DNA of 64,000 nucleotides from Chthoniobacter flavus (GCA_945878135.1 CAMDUL010000001.1:62001-126000), one strand, 5' to 3'; positions 1-8,823 are shown, counted from the first letter of the stretch. Notes: a model not told the origin generated them from the sequence alone. Translations and numbers: made by a program.

Positions 1-47
1 GCCGCGACTGGTGGCTCACTTCGTTCGGCGCCGGATTCAGCGCGCAT
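1..47 (-). CDS. possible 5' end of a gene leaving the window
   Basis: An ATG at 45-47 on the minus strand opens a frame that runs uninterrupted to the window edge (about 15 codons, starting M-R-A-E-S-G). It is preceded by the purine-rich stretch AGGCGGCAGGA, which could be a ribosome binding site. It would be the next gene downstream of the penicillin-binding protein. Only the fragment is visible, so no function can be given and the call is tentative. Confidence 0.2.
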   Translation of the reverse strand, partial: MRAESGAERSEPPVA

Positions 48-78
48 TCCTGCCGCCTGTCGGCCGGGTGAGAAACCC

Positions 79-2592
79 TCAGAATTGGATGGGCGGCGGC
101 GGCTGGAGATCCATGACCGGACGCTCTTGGGCCACCGCATCTTGCACACCGGCCGGTTCGGCCCGGCGCACTTCGGCCGGAGCCGCCGGACCGCGCGATC
201 CGGCTGCCGGTTCGGCATCGGCCGGCAAAGACGCCACCTGCACCGCCTCGGCCACCGGGACATCGGGACCGAACAAATCCGAACTCGCCGGGGAAATCGC
301 ATTGTAGGGGTCGCCCCCGACAACCGGAGCGGTGGACACGTCGACCGGACGAACCTTGCTCAGGTCAACCGTGGCAGCGGCCCGCGGCCATTCTTCCTCG
401 TGGTATTCTTTGACGTAGCTCTTGAGACCGCCGGCATGCACGCTGCATTCCACCGACGGCGCGCGTCCGATCCGCGCGTATTCGCTGTAGACGGTTGATT
501 GGACGTTTTCTCCCCCGCTGACCGTGCGGAAGCGCTCGACGCACTTCTCGGTGGCCCGTTCTCCGGACACGCGGCAAATGTCAACTTGCTCGACCGTGAC
601 GGGCGCCTTGAGAGGTGAAGAAGGAAACTCCTCGCGTGAAGCATTCATCACATCGACCCAGACCGGCATGGCCAGGTCCTTGCCGAAGGCCCCGCGGAAA
701 ATCTGCCGCGGACGGTCGAATCCCATCCAGACCCCGCAGGTGATGGCCTCGTCGTATCCGAGAAACCAGACGTCCGTGAAGTTGTAGGCGGTGCCCGTTT
801 TTCCCGCGGCGCCCGCCACGGCCAAACCGTAGTCCGCCATGGCCCGGCTACCGGTCCCGCGCACCAAGGCATCGGTCAGCAGGCTGTGCACCTGCCACGC
901 GGTGCTGTCCTCCACGATCTTGCGGCGTTTGTTCTCGCGGCGGTAGATGACCGCGCCGTCGGCCTCCTCGATGCGGTCGATGATGTGCGTGCGGTCCGGT
1001 TGCGTGCCGCCGCCCGGAAACATGGTGTAGGCCAGAGTCACCTCCTCGAGCGTCATCTCGCTCGTGCCGAGATAGCTGTTGGCATAGGGGCGAAGCGGGG
1101 ACTGGATCCCCGCGGACTTGGCCAGCTGGCCGACCGCATCGAGCCCCGTGCGGAAACCCACCCGCACGGATGCCGCGTTCTTGCCGCGCACCAGCGCTTC
1201 GCGCAACGTGATCTCACCCTCGTATTCGTTGTCCGGCCGCTCCACGCCCCACTCGCCGAGGATGCCCGCCCCGCCGCCGATGCCGACCAGACGGTTGTCG
1301 AGCGCCCAATCCTGGACCACATCACCGGGAAACAGCCCCTTTTCAAAGGCGGCAGCGAAGACGAGCGGCACGAATCCCGTGCCGACCGGTCGCCGACCCT
1401 GCACACTGCGGTTGTATTCGCTGTGGCGGAAATCACGTCCGCCCACCATGACGAGAACGCCGCCCGTGGCGTTGTCCACGGCCAGGACCGCGCCCTGCAG
1501 ATAATCGGGGGCGATGGTGTTCGAGGCGCCCGGTTTCGGCGGACGCTCGAGAAACTCCCGCGCAAAATCCCCGTAAGTCTGGTTGGCGTAGCCCCGCCGC
1601 TTCTCCACCTCGTCGAGGCGCCGTTGCAGGGCTTCTTCGGCCGCTTTCTGCAGCGGCGTGTCCAGCGTGGTGTGGATGCGGAAGCCGCCATTCATCGCCC
1701 GATCGTAGCCGAGGGATGAAATGGCCTGCTGCCGCACGTAGTCCATGGCGTAGGACTGTTTCGCGGGATCCGGGCGTCGCCGCACCGTGAGTTTCTCGGC
1801 CAGAGCCTTCGTGTATTCCTCCCGGTCGAGAAAACCGAGGTCGCGCATCTGCCGGAGCACATAGTCCCGGTTGACCCGCGCTCCCTCCAGGTTGCTCCAG
1901 GGCGAGAGACTGTTCGGGCTTTTCAACAGCCCCGCCAAAGTGGCGGCCTGGGCGGCGGTCAATTGCGCCGCCGGAATGCCGAAATAGCCGCGCGCGGCGG
2001 CTTCCGCACCATACAGCCCGCCGCCGAAATAGACGCGATTAAGGTAAAGCTCCATGATTTTTTCCTTGGGAAACTGCTCCTCGATGCGATGCGCGAGGGT
2101 GATTTCCAGAAGTTTGCGGCGGTAGGTGCGCTCCTTGAGATCGAAGGAATTGCGGGCCAGCTGCTGCGTGACCGTGCTGGCCCCCTGACGGATCCGGCCG
2201 GCCGACCAGTTGGCCAAAGCCGCACGCGCGATGCCGAAGTAGTCGACTCCGTCGTGTGACCAGAACCGCTGATCCTCGGCGGCCACCACCGCCTCGACCA
2301 GCACCTTGGGAAGTTTGTCATAAGGCACCGGATCCCGGTTCTGGATGAAAAATTTGCCCATCAACTCGCCCTTGCGGTCGTAGACGAGAGATGCGGACTC
2401 CATGCGCTCGAGGCGGTCCAAATCGAATTGCCGGGCCATTTCGGTGAACTCGGTGCGAACGAAAAGGAACAAAACGCCGCCGAGGAGGACGCCGGCCAAG
2501 CCCAGCAAAAGGGGCGCCAGCCAGAGCCAGCGCCACGGCGAGCGGCGATGACGCGGGGCATCTTCCTCCCAAGAGTAATTACGGCGCGGCAT
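79..2592 (-). CDS. class A penicillin-binding protein (GT51 glycosyltransferase with degenerate transpeptidase domain)
   Basis: This 837-residue protein has a basic N-terminus, one membrane anchor at about 22-46, a GT51 peptidoglycan glycosyltransferase domain at about 80-260, and a transpeptidase-like domain at about 360-660. The GT51 motifs are intact, including the catalytic E106 in AEDQRFWSHDG and the STVTQQLARN segment. In the transpeptidase half the SxxK box reads GTGFVP (T405 and V408 replace Ser and Lys) and the SxN box reads GKN (470-472). Only KTGT (598-601) remains. It should polymerise glycan strands at the inner membrane but probably does not cross-link peptides. It is transcribed divergently from the DCC/LMF gene. 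Family membership is clear; loss of transpeptidation is inference from the motifs. Confidence 0.93.
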   Translation of the reverse strand: MPRRNYSWEEDAPRHRRSPWRWLWLAPLLLGLAGVLLGGVLFLFVRTEFTEMARQFDLDRLERMESASLVYDRKGELMGKFFIQNRDPVPYDKLPKVLVEAVVAAEDQRFWSHDGVDYFGIARAALANWSAGRIRQGASTVTQQLARNSFDLKERTYRRKLLEITLAHRIEEQFPKEKIMELYLNRVYFGGGLYGAEAAARGYFGIPAAQLTAAQAATLAGLLKSPNSLSPWSNLEGARVNRDYVLRQMRDLGFLDREEYTKALAEKLTVRRRPDPAKQSYAMDYVRQQAISSLGYDRAMNGGFRIHTTLDTPLQKAAEEALQRRLDEVEKRRGYANQTYGDFAREFLERPPKPGASNTIAPDYLQGAVLAVDNATGGVLVMVGGRDFRHSEYNRSVQGRRPVGTGFVPLVFAAAFEKGLFPGDVVQDWALDNRLVGIGGGAGILGEWGVERPDNEYEGEITLREALVRGKNAASVRVGFRTGLDAVGQLAKSAGIQSPLRPYANSYLGTSEMTLEEVTLAYTMFPGGGTQPDRTHIIDRIEEADGAVIYRRENKRRKIVEDSTAWQVHSLLTDALVRGTGSRAMADYGLAVAGAAGKTGTAYNFTDVWFLGYDEAITCGVWMGFDRPRQIFRGAFGKDLAMPVWVDVMNASREEFPSSPLKAPVTVEQVDICRVSGERATEKCVERFRTVSGGENVQSTVYSEYARIGRAPSVECSVHAGGLKSYVKEYHEEEWPRAAATVDLSKVRPVDVSTAPVVGGDPYNAISPASSDLFGPDVPVAEAVQVASLPADAEPAAGSRGPAAPAEVRRAEPAGVQDAVAQERPVMDLQPPPPIQF

Positions 2593-2703
2593 GAAAAATC
2601 AGTGTGTTCCACAGAACGCCCCGGCTGGCAACGCCAATGCCTGGACGGGCGCCAGCGGGACGTCTCGACAGCGAATCTACACCATTGCAGGCTCGATGCC
2701 ACC

Positions 2704-4581
2704 ATGGAGAACACCGACCAGGGCCGCCCGCCGATCCTCTACTGGGACGGCGACTGCGGCTTCTGCCGCCGCTGGGTCGATCGCTGGCGCACCACCACCG
2801 GCGACGCGGTGGAGTATCGCACTTTGCAGGGTGCGCCCCCCGATGTCCTCGCCGCGGCCGGCGGTGAAAAGCTCGAGCGCATCGTCTTGGCCCGGCCCGA
2901 CGGAACGCTGGCCACTGGCGCGGCCGCCGCACTGATCTCGCTGGCCCCCCATGACACCGAAGCGCGATGGCTGCTCGCGGCTTATCGCCGCGTTCCTTTC
3001 TTCGGGCCGGTCGCCGAAGCCTGCTACCGCTGGGTCGCCGAACACCGCGGGCTGTGCGCCGCGCTCACCACGCTGTTCTGGGGCCGCACCACGGAGAAGC
3101 CGGCTTATGAAATCTCCGGCTGGCTTTTCCCGCGGTTCCTCGGAGCGGTCATTCTCAGCGCCTTCCTCTCGCTCTGGGTGCAGATCGACGGACTGGCCGG
3201 TTCGCGCGGCATCCTTCCTGTTGCCGCGCAAATGGACGCGATCACCGCGCACTTTGCCGCTGGCAGCCAGCCGCTGCAGCGCTTCGCCCAGTTCCCCTCC
3301 CTTCTCTGGATCGGAGCGGGCGACGGCATGCTGCACGTCTGGCTGGCAGTCGGCGCCCTGGCGGCGTTGTCGCTCATCCTCGGCTTTTGGCCGGCCGTGG
3401 CCGCGTTCGTCGCGTGGGCGTGCTACCTCTCCTTCGCGGCCACCGTTCCCGTCTTCCTCAACTTCCAATGGGACGCCCTGCTCCTCGAAGCGGGATTTTT
3501 GCTCATCTTTTTCGTTCCGTGGGCCCGCACAACAAGATCGGGAGTCGCCGCGCCCCCGCGACTGGCCCGCCTTCTTGTCTGGTGGCTTCTCTTCCGTCTC
3601 ATCTTCGAATCGGGTGTGGTCAAGCTGTATGGCTACGATGCCACCGGACGCAACACGTGGCTCGACGGGACGGCTCTGGATTTTCACTACTTCACCCAGC
3701 CGATTCCTGTCTGGCTGAGCTGGTGGTTCGCGCAGCTTCCGTCGTGGTTCCACCGCCTTTCGCTGTGGATCCTCTTCTTCATCGAGCTGGTGCTGCCTTT
3801 TTTCATTTTCGGTCCGCGCCGCCTGCGCATGACCGCCTTCTGGGGATTCAGTCTTCTCATGCTGCTCATCATGGCGTCCGGGCACTACGGCTTTTTCAAT
3901 CTACTCACCCTCGCCCTCTGCGTTGCCCTGATCGACGATGCCTCCTGGCCGCGGTCGGTCCGCCGCTGGATGGCCGCGGGACAAGCAGCGGCCCCCGCCG
4001 CACGGCCGGAGCGGGTCAAACGTGCGATCCTGCCGTGGATCGCCGCATTGCTTGTGCTTCTCACCACAGCCCAATTGCTCCTGGTGCTCCGGTGCGTCTC
4101 ACCGGCTGCGGTCAGACCGCTGCTCGAGCTCTTCGCATCATTCCGCAGCGCGAATTCTTACGGTCTATTCAGCGTCATGACCACCGAACGCCCGGAAATC
4201 ACCATCGAGGCGAGCACCGACGGCATCGCCTGGGAATCCTACCGATTCCGCTGGAAAATGGAGCAGGACGACACCTCCCTGCCCTTCTTCCTCCCCCATA
4301 TGCCGCGGCTCGATTGGCAGATGTGGTTCGCCGCGCTGGAATACCGGTCCTCGGGACAGCCTCCCGCGTGGATCATGCCGTTGCTCGGCCGATTGCAGGA
4401 GAATTCTCCCACAGTGCTGGGACTGCTCGAGAACGGGGGCGCCGCGGCGATCAGTCCGGCATTTTTCCGACTCCGGCTGGACAGCTACAATTTCGCCGTC
4501 CCCGGGGCGGAGGCACCCTATTGGCGGGTCACACCCCTCCCCCAATACACCATCGAGGGCAGCCTTCAGGCGGAACCGTGA
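2704..4581 (+). CDS. DCC-family thiol-disulfide oxidoreductase fused to a lipase maturation factor-like membrane domain
   Basis: The protein has 625 residues from the ATG at 2704; an in-frame extension upstream would run into the divergent penicillin-binding protein gene. Residues 10-120 form a DCC (DUF393) thioredoxin-like domain with the signature DGDCGFC (C18 and C21). The rest is a multi-pass membrane region of the lipase maturation factor type, recognised by FQWDALLLEAGFL and by a hydrophilic C-terminal region after about 490. LMF proteins assist folding and disulfide formation of secreted enzymes, and a fused DCC redox domain fits that role. No substrate is evident from the neighbours. 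Confidence 0.85.
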   Translation: MENTDQGRPPILYWDGDCGFCRRWVDRWRTTTGDAVEYRTLQGAPPDVLAAAGGEKLERIVLARPDGTLATGAAAALISLAPHDTEARWLLAAYRRVPFFGPVAEACYRWVAEHRGLCAALTTLFWGRTTEKPAYEISGWLFPRFLGAVILSAFLSLWVQIDGLAGSRGILPVAAQMDAITAHFAAGSQPLQRFAQFPSLLWIGAGDGMLHVWLAVGALAALSLILGFWPAVAAFVAWACYLSFAATVPVFLNFQWDALLLEAGFLLIFFVPWARTTRSGVAAPPRLARLLVWWLLFRLIFESGVVKLYGYDATGRNTWLDGTALDFHYFTQPIPVWLSWWFAQLPSWFHRLSLWILFFIELVLPFFIFGPRRLRMTAFWGFSLLMLLIMASGHYGFFNLLTLALCVALIDDASWPRSVRRWMAAGQAAAPAARPERVKRAILPWIAALLVLLTTAQLLLVLRCVSPAAVRPLLELFASFRSANSYGLFSVMTTERPEITIEASTDGIAWESYRFRWKMEQDDTSLPFFLPHMPRLDWQMWFAALEYRSSGQPPAWIMPLLGRLQENSPTVLGLLENGGAAAISPAFFRLRLDSYNFAVPGAEAPYWRVTPLPQYTIEGSLQAEP

Positions 4582-4594
4582 GCGGCAACCGCGC

Positions 4595-5863
4595 TCAGGA
4601 CGGGGCCAGCACCTCACCCGCCGCCCGCCGCCCGCTTTCAATCGCGCCGTGCACCGTCCCGCTGTGACCATCGAGGTCCGTGGCCTCACCGGCGAAAAAC
4701 AACTTTCCACCCAGAGCAGCGGCCAAAGCCTCGCGGTGACGCGGTTCGGTATGCGCGAGGGGAAAACTGTAAAGTCCGCGCACAAACGGCTCGGTCGTCC
4801 AATCCGCCACGTAGGCTTCCTCGAAATGCTCCGATGCGACGCGCCCCCCGAAGATCCGGTCCAGCTCGCCCAGGGCGAACTCGACCAGGTCCACTTCCAG
4901 TTGGCGGAGAAAGTCGGCCCGTGTGCCGCTGACAAAAGCGGTGAGAATATGCGCCTTGCCCTTGCGCCCCTTGCCGGGCGTCCAAAACTGCGGCCAGAAG
5001 GTGTCGGAATGGAGGAAATACATGTCCTCCGGCCAGAACCGGCGGTCGAACTTCAGGATGATCTTCATCCCGCCATCCATCCCGATGCTCGTGATCGCCT
5101 CCCGCTTCTCGGCCGGCAACGCGGGGGAAAACTCCGGCGGCGCATCCCGCAGCACAGCAACGGATCCGGTAAAGATGACCGCGTCCGCCCGCAAATCCTC
5201 GCCGCCGGCCAAACGCACCACGGCCAGCGGGCCGCCCCACTCGATCCGCGCCACCGTCGCGCCGTAACGAATCCGGTCGCGCACTTTGTCGAGCAGCGGA
5301 TCAAGCAGCCGCACGTAGGGCTCGCGCACGGTGTAATTCTCCTCGCGCAATTGCCAGTTGCGCTCGTAGCCGGCAAACCCGCGCATCCCGAGGCGGTCCA
5401 GCGTCGTTCCATGTTCCACCCCGAGCCGCGAATCGAGGTAATGCCATGCATGCCCCGGCAGGTGCCGCGCAACGATGCATTGCTCGACGGTCCAAGCCGG
5501 ACCTTCGAAACGGCTGACCGTGTCGACAAATTCGAACGCCTCGCGCAAATCCTCGCCTGCCCGCGCACTTTCCAGGGAAATGAGCTTCCCGTCATAGCGA
5601 ATGTAATCGTGCAGCGTCTCGTGCCGGATCAATTCCACGCCGGCACTCTCGACCAGAGGCACGAGGCAGTTTTCCAGACCGTGGACCTCCTCGGCCCCCA
5701 ACTCGATGGGAAAATCGGCGAAGCCCTCCAGATGACGGATCCGGCCGCCGGCGCGGTCGCTTGCCTCCAGCACCGTGACCGCGCACCCGGCCCCGGTCAG
5801 TCGCTCGGCCGCGGCCAAGCCGGCAGCTCCGGCTCCGATGACAATAACGGACTTTACGCTCAT
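4595..5863 (-). CDS. FAD-dependent amine oxidase family protein
   Basis: From the ATG at 5863 the product is 422 residues and begins directly before the dinucleotide-binding motif VIVIGAGAAGLAAAERL (about 5-21), followed by the flavin motif EASDRAGGRIRH. The C-terminus has the typical second FAD segment FFAGEATDLDGHSGTVHGA (about 390-410). This layout belongs to the monoamine/polyamine oxidase superfamily, which oxidises amines or desaturates carotenoid- and protoporphyrin-like substrates with FAD. The substrate cannot be read from the sequence. The gene is convergent with the DCC/LMF gene (13 bases apart). The open frame extends 64 codons upstream, but that part lacks family features. Confidence 0.85.
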   Translation of the reverse strand: MSVKSVIVIGAGAAGLAAAERLTGAGCAVTVLEASDRAGGRIRHLEGFADFPIELGAEEVHGLENCLVPLVESAGVELIRHETLHDYIRYDGKLISLESARAGEDLREAFEFVDTVSRFEGPAWTVEQCIVARHLPGHAWHYLDSRLGVEHGTTLDRLGMRGFAGYERNWQLREENYTVREPYVRLLDPLLDKVRDRIRYGATVARIEWGGPLAVVRLAGGEDLRADAVIFTGSVAVLRDAPPEFSPALPAEKREAITSIGMDGGMKIILKFDRRFWPEDMYFLHSDTFWPQFWTPGKGRKGKAHILTAFVSGTRADFLRQLEVDLVEFALGELDRIFGGRVASEHFEEAYVADWTTEPFVRGLYSFPLAHTEPRHREALAAALGGKLFFAGEATDLDGHSGTVHGAIESGRRAAGEVLAPS

Positions 5864-6053
5864 GCACGGGCCGTCGCACGGGCCCGAAAACGAGCAAATC
5901 GCGCGGCCCGCCGGGTCGCAACCACAATCGGAGGGTTTCTCCATTCCAAGACCTGCGCTCCTCTGTTCAGTGCGGCTGGATGATGCCCCCCTGCCCGCTC
6001 TGGCGGGAAGAATGACCCCTCCTCTCTTTCTCGTTTTCGACTGATGCGGGCAC

Positions 6054-6076
6054 AAAAAAAGCGCCCCGCAGGGCGC
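6054..6076 (-). terminator. rho-independent terminator for the minus-strand cluster
   Basis: Read on the minus strand, a perfect 6-bp GC stem (GCGCCC-TGCG-GGGCGC, 6061-6076) is followed by seven T residues. It lies 47 bases past the stop of the YhcH-family gene and probably ends the long sugar-cluster transcript. The opposite strand has no T-run, so it acts one way. Confidence 0.85.
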
Positions 6077-6123
6077 CTCCGTGTCGCTGCGCCAATCGAT
6101 GGCGCGGTTGGCCTGTGCCGTCC

Positions 6124-6597
6124 TCAGATAACCAGCAGCGACTTGTGGATCTTGGCGATCACCTTGTGCACATAGCGGCTCGACCCATCGGCCACGAGCG
6201 GCTTGTGTCCGTCGGCCGGAAACAGGAACGTGAACAACCCGTCCTGCATATTGAGCAACGCATCGGCTGTCGCCGGAGCATAGAACTGGAAGTCCGTCTT
6301 CTCATCGTACGCGACATCGGCCACCAGCTTGGCCGCCGGCGCCCACTCAATGACCTCGCCGCCGCCCACGATGTATTGCAGGTCGATGTATTCGCGGTGC
6401 GTCTCCCACTTGAAAGCCTCGCGCGAACCCGTGTCCTGACGCATCGTCTTGGCAAACAGCTTCTCCCCGGCAAAGTCGACTTTTTGTCCCGGCGGCACAT
6501 CGCGGCACGTCTTCAACCAATGGAAAAGCGGTTGAGGATCAACACCGCGAAAGATTCCGGCGTAGTTGTGGAGATTGTCGTGGGTGTCGAGGATCAT
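6124..6597 (-). CDS. YhcH/YjgK/YiaL (DUF386) family protein
   Basis: The 157-residue product matches the DUF386/EbgC family, small cupin-fold proteins linked to sugar metabolism in E. coli (YhcH is in the sialic acid operon). Recognisable blocks are WETHREYIDLQYIVGGGE in the middle and the FLFPADGHKP segment, which carries conserved metal-ligand-like His, Glu and Asp residues. It is the last gene of the minus-strand sugar cluster and is followed by a terminator. A role in handling a free sugar or sugar epimer is plausible, but the substrate is unknown. Confidence 0.88.
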   Translation of the reverse strand: MILDTHDNLHNYAGIFRGVDPQPLFHWLKTCRDVPPGQKVDFAGEKLFAKTMRQDTGSREAFKWETHREYIDLQYIVGGGEVIEWAPAAKLVADVAYDEKTDFQFYAPATADALLNMQDGLFTFLFPADGHKPLVADGSSRYVHKVIAKIHKSLLVI

Positions 6598-6603
6598 AGA
6601 GCT

Positions 6604-6630
6604 GTGAAAAGTGACTTGTGACGAGTGGGG
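6604..6630. repeat. GTGAC-type short intergenic repeat
   Basis: The spacer upstream of the YhcH gene contains GTGACTTGTGACGAGTG, a loose tandem of a GTGAC(T/G)(A/T)GT unit. A similar run occurs upstream of rfbB. It is non-coding in appearance. Confidence 0.45.
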
Positions 6631-6666
6631 AATTCCCCGCCTATTCGGACGGCAATCGCTAGCAGA

Positions 6667-7533
6667 CTACTCCGCGATGCGGCGGAGGTATTGACCGTAA
6701 TACGATTTGCCGAGGCTGTTGGCCCGCTCGGTCAGTTGGTCTTTGGTCAGCCAACCTTGATGGAAAGCAATCTCCTCGAGACAGGCGATCATTAGTCCCT
6801 GCCGTGATTGGATAGCGTGGACGAAAGATGCGGCATCGAGCAAAGACTCCGCCGTGCCGGTGTCGAGCCATGCCGTGCCGCGGCCGAACTTCTCCGCCCG
6901 CAACGAGCCCTCGTCGAGGTAGCACCGCGCCAATTCGAGGATCTCCGTCTCGCCGCGCTTGGAGGGCTGCAGTCCTGCCGCAAACTTCGGCGCCCGCTCG
7001 TCGAAGAAATAAATCCCGGGCACCGCGTAACCCGATCGCGGATGCGGGGGCTTCTCCTCGAGCGTGAGAACCCTCCCAGCGTCATCCAGCTCGATGACCC
7101 CGTAAGCCCGCACATCGGACACATGGTAAGCAAATAATGTCCCGCCCGGCGCCATCGCCGCCGACTTGATGCTCTCGCTCAGCCGAGCTCCGTAAAAAAG
7201 ATTGTCACCCAGCACCAAACAGGAAGGCGCGCCGGCCAGAAAATTCTCCGCGATGGTGAAAGCCTGCGGCAAGCCCTCGGGCTTGGCCTGCTCGGCATAG
7301 CTGAACTCCACCCCGAAAGCCGATCCGTCCCCCAGCAACTCCTTGAACCGCGGCAGATCGCGCGGGGTCGAAATAACGAGAATCTCACGCATCCCGCCGA
7401 GCATGAGAACGCTCAGCGGGTAGTAGATCATCGGCTTGTCGAAGACCGGAAGGAGCTGCTTCGAGATCGACGCCGTGCACGGATGCAACCGCGTGCCGCT
7501 GCCGCCGGCGAGAACGATTCCTTTGCGAGTCAT
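6667..7533 (-). CDS. rfbA: glucose-1-phosphate thymidylyltransferase
   Basis: This 288-residue enzyme joins dTTP and glucose-1-phosphate to give dTDP-glucose, the first step of dTDP-deoxysugar synthesis in the cytoplasm. The N-terminal nucleotidyltransferase signature GGSGTRLHPCTASISKQLLP and the following PVFDKPMIYYPLS are textbook RmlA, and the length is standard. It belongs with rfbB at 8824-9888, though a toxin-antitoxin pair and an FmdB-like gene have come between them. No rfbC or rfbD homologue is in the window, so the final dTDP-sugar may not be rhamnose. Confidence 0.97.
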   Translation of the reverse strand: MTRKGIVLAGGSGTRLHPCTASISKQLLPVFDKPMIYYPLSVLMLGGMREILVISTPRDLPRFKELLGDGSAFGVEFSYAEQAKPEGLPQAFTIAENFLAGAPSCLVLGDNLFYGARLSESIKSAAMAPGGTLFAYHVSDVRAYGVIELDDAGRVLTLEEKPPHPRSGYAVPGIYFFDERAPKFAAGLQPSKRGETEILELARCYLDEGSLRAEKFGRGTAWLDTGTAESLLDAASFVHAIQSRQGLMIACLEEIAFHQGWLTKDQLTERANSLGKSYYGQYLRRIAE

Positions 7534-7582
7534 TGATGTGAAAAGTTAGCAGTGTTCAGTTTTCAGCAGCGCAGCCATCCCT

Positions 7583-7984
7583 TCATGCCAGCACATAAGC
7601 CGCCACGGTCAGCCCCGGCACGGCGGCAAAATGGTCGGGATTCCGCGTCAAGACCGGAGAATCCATCGCCACAGCACTCGCCGCAATCCACAAGTCGGGA
7701 TAATCAGGAGCTTTGCCCTTTTTTGCGGTTGCCGCCCAAAGCTCGCAGTAGCAATCCATGGTTTTTTGATTGAAGGGCAGCCGGAGAAAACCACCGTAGA
7801 AAGCTTCGAGCGCGTCCTTGCCCACTCCTTTGTAAAGCGCCCCGCGCGAAAACTCCGCTTCCGTGATCCACGGAACAACCAGCGAAGCGCCTTTGCTTTT
7901 CTTGACCAAATCTGCCAGTCGCGCCGGTGACCGGCGGAACCGCCAGATGTCGATCAACACGGTTGTGTCCGCGATCAGCTCCAT
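7583..7984 (-). CDS. PIN-domain ribonuclease toxin (VapC-like)
   Basis: The 133-residue product is a PIN domain: an N-terminal aspartate in LIADTTVLIDIW, a central glutamate in TEAEFSRGA, and aspartates in YPDLWIAASA and TRNPDHF form the usual acidic metal site. VapC proteins are Mg2+-dependent RNases that cleave specific RNAs when freed from their antitoxin. Its start overlaps the end of the upstream antitoxin gene by 10 bases, the usual order and coupling of such modules. The target RNA is unknown. Confidence 0.9.
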   Translation of the reverse strand: MELIADTTVLIDIWRFRRSPARLADLVKKSKGASLVVPWITEAEFSRGALYKGVGKDALEAFYGGFLRLPFNQKTMDCYCELWAATAKKGKAPDYPDLWIAASAVAMDSPVLTRNPDHFAAVPGLTVAAYVLA

Positions 7985-8199
7985 GCCGTCGGCAACGGCT
8001 GCCGCACCGTATTGACGGCATTCTCCAATTCGTCGAAGTCCTTGGCCGACAACTCCGGCAAATTCCCCACCGCCTCGAAAGCCGCCTCAATGGTGCCTTT
8101 GGGAGGGATCATCCGTTCGATAACCTGCGAAAAAGTCCGCCCCTCCTTCCAGGACGCCAGCCGCTGATAGGCTGACTCAGTGAGCGAAATCGTCTTCAT
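7975..8199 (-). CDS. VapB-type antitoxin
   Basis: This 74-residue protein starts MKTISLTESAYQRLASWK, typical of the small family of VapB-like antitoxins with an N-terminal DNA-binding part followed by an acidic, helical toxin-binding tail. It precedes and overlaps the PIN toxin gene, so the antitoxin is made first. Such antitoxins normally repress their own promoter, which should lie in the 40 bases before 8199. The pair interrupts the rfbA-rfbB gene group. Confidence 0.85.
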   Translation of the reverse strand: MKTISLTESAYQRLASWKEGRTFSQVIERMIPPKGTIEAAFEAVGNLPELSAKDFDELENAVNTVRQPLPTAWS

Positions 8200-8239
8200 T
8201 TATGCAACACAAAACACAGGACACAGACCGTGTCAACAG

Positions 8240-8782
8240 TCAAAGATAGTCGGACAACTCGTAAAGCTGAGGATCCCGCCGGGGCGGAAGTCGGCGACGC
8301 AAGGCCCCCGCGGCGCCTTTCTCTCCCTCACCCTTTCCCATCCCGAACTCGCCCATTGAGTCGTCATCGAGCACATCCCCGTATTCCGCCTCCAACTTCT
8401 CCGGATCTTCCCCTCTCTCCATCCGGGCCAGCATCTCCAACATCGGCTCCGGCATTTTCTCCCCCGTAATGTCCATCATCCGCCGCATGAGACGTCCGAG
8501 TTGGCGCGGGTCGGGATTCCCCTCGTCCATCCCCGACATCTCCCCGGCCAGCTTCATCATCTCCGCTTCCTGCCGCGGATCCAGATCCGGCATCCCCTCG
8601 CCGCCGGGCTCTTCGGTCTTTTCCTTGGCGCGGCCGGTGATGGCAAACGGCGAGAGCACGCGCTCCATCTTTTTGCCCCCGCTATCCGGACAACGCGGCA
8701 GAACGTCCGGCCCGACCAACTTGCGGGCGTAGAAGCTGTAAATCTTGTGCGTATCAGCAGAGTAGTATTCGTAGATAGGCAT
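8240..8782 (-). CDS. FmdB-like putative regulatory protein with a damaged zinc ribbon
   Basis: With the ATG at 8782 the product is 180 residues and begins MPIYEYYSADTHKIYSF, the recognisable opening of FmdB-family zinc ribbons. The first Cys-x-x-Cys pair is absent (YSADTH stands in its place) and only CPDSGG remains of the second, so zinc binding is doubtful. The rest is an acidic, methionine-rich region (about 60-150) and a basic arginine-rich stretch near the end. An intact FmdB protein is encoded at 45138-45494. No function is established for either. Confidence 0.7.
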   Translation of the reverse strand: MPIYEYYSADTHKIYSFYARKLVGPDVLPRCPDSGGKKMERVLSPFAITGRAKEKTEEPGGEGMPDLDPRQEAEMMKLAGEMSGMDEGNPDPRQLGRLMRRMMDITGEKMPEPMLEMLARMERGEDPEKLEAEYGDVLDDDSMGEFGMGKGEGEKGAAGALRRRLPPRRDPQLYELSDYL

Positions 8783-8823
8783 GGACCGAAGGTAACGGGT
8801 TAAAAGTGGCGGGTAAAAGGTAA

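Noticed and set aside
2428-2703. Longer start of the DCC/LMF protein
   Set aside because: It would overlap the divergent penicillin-binding protein's N-terminal region and adds no domain; the ATG at 2704 sits at the DCC domain start.
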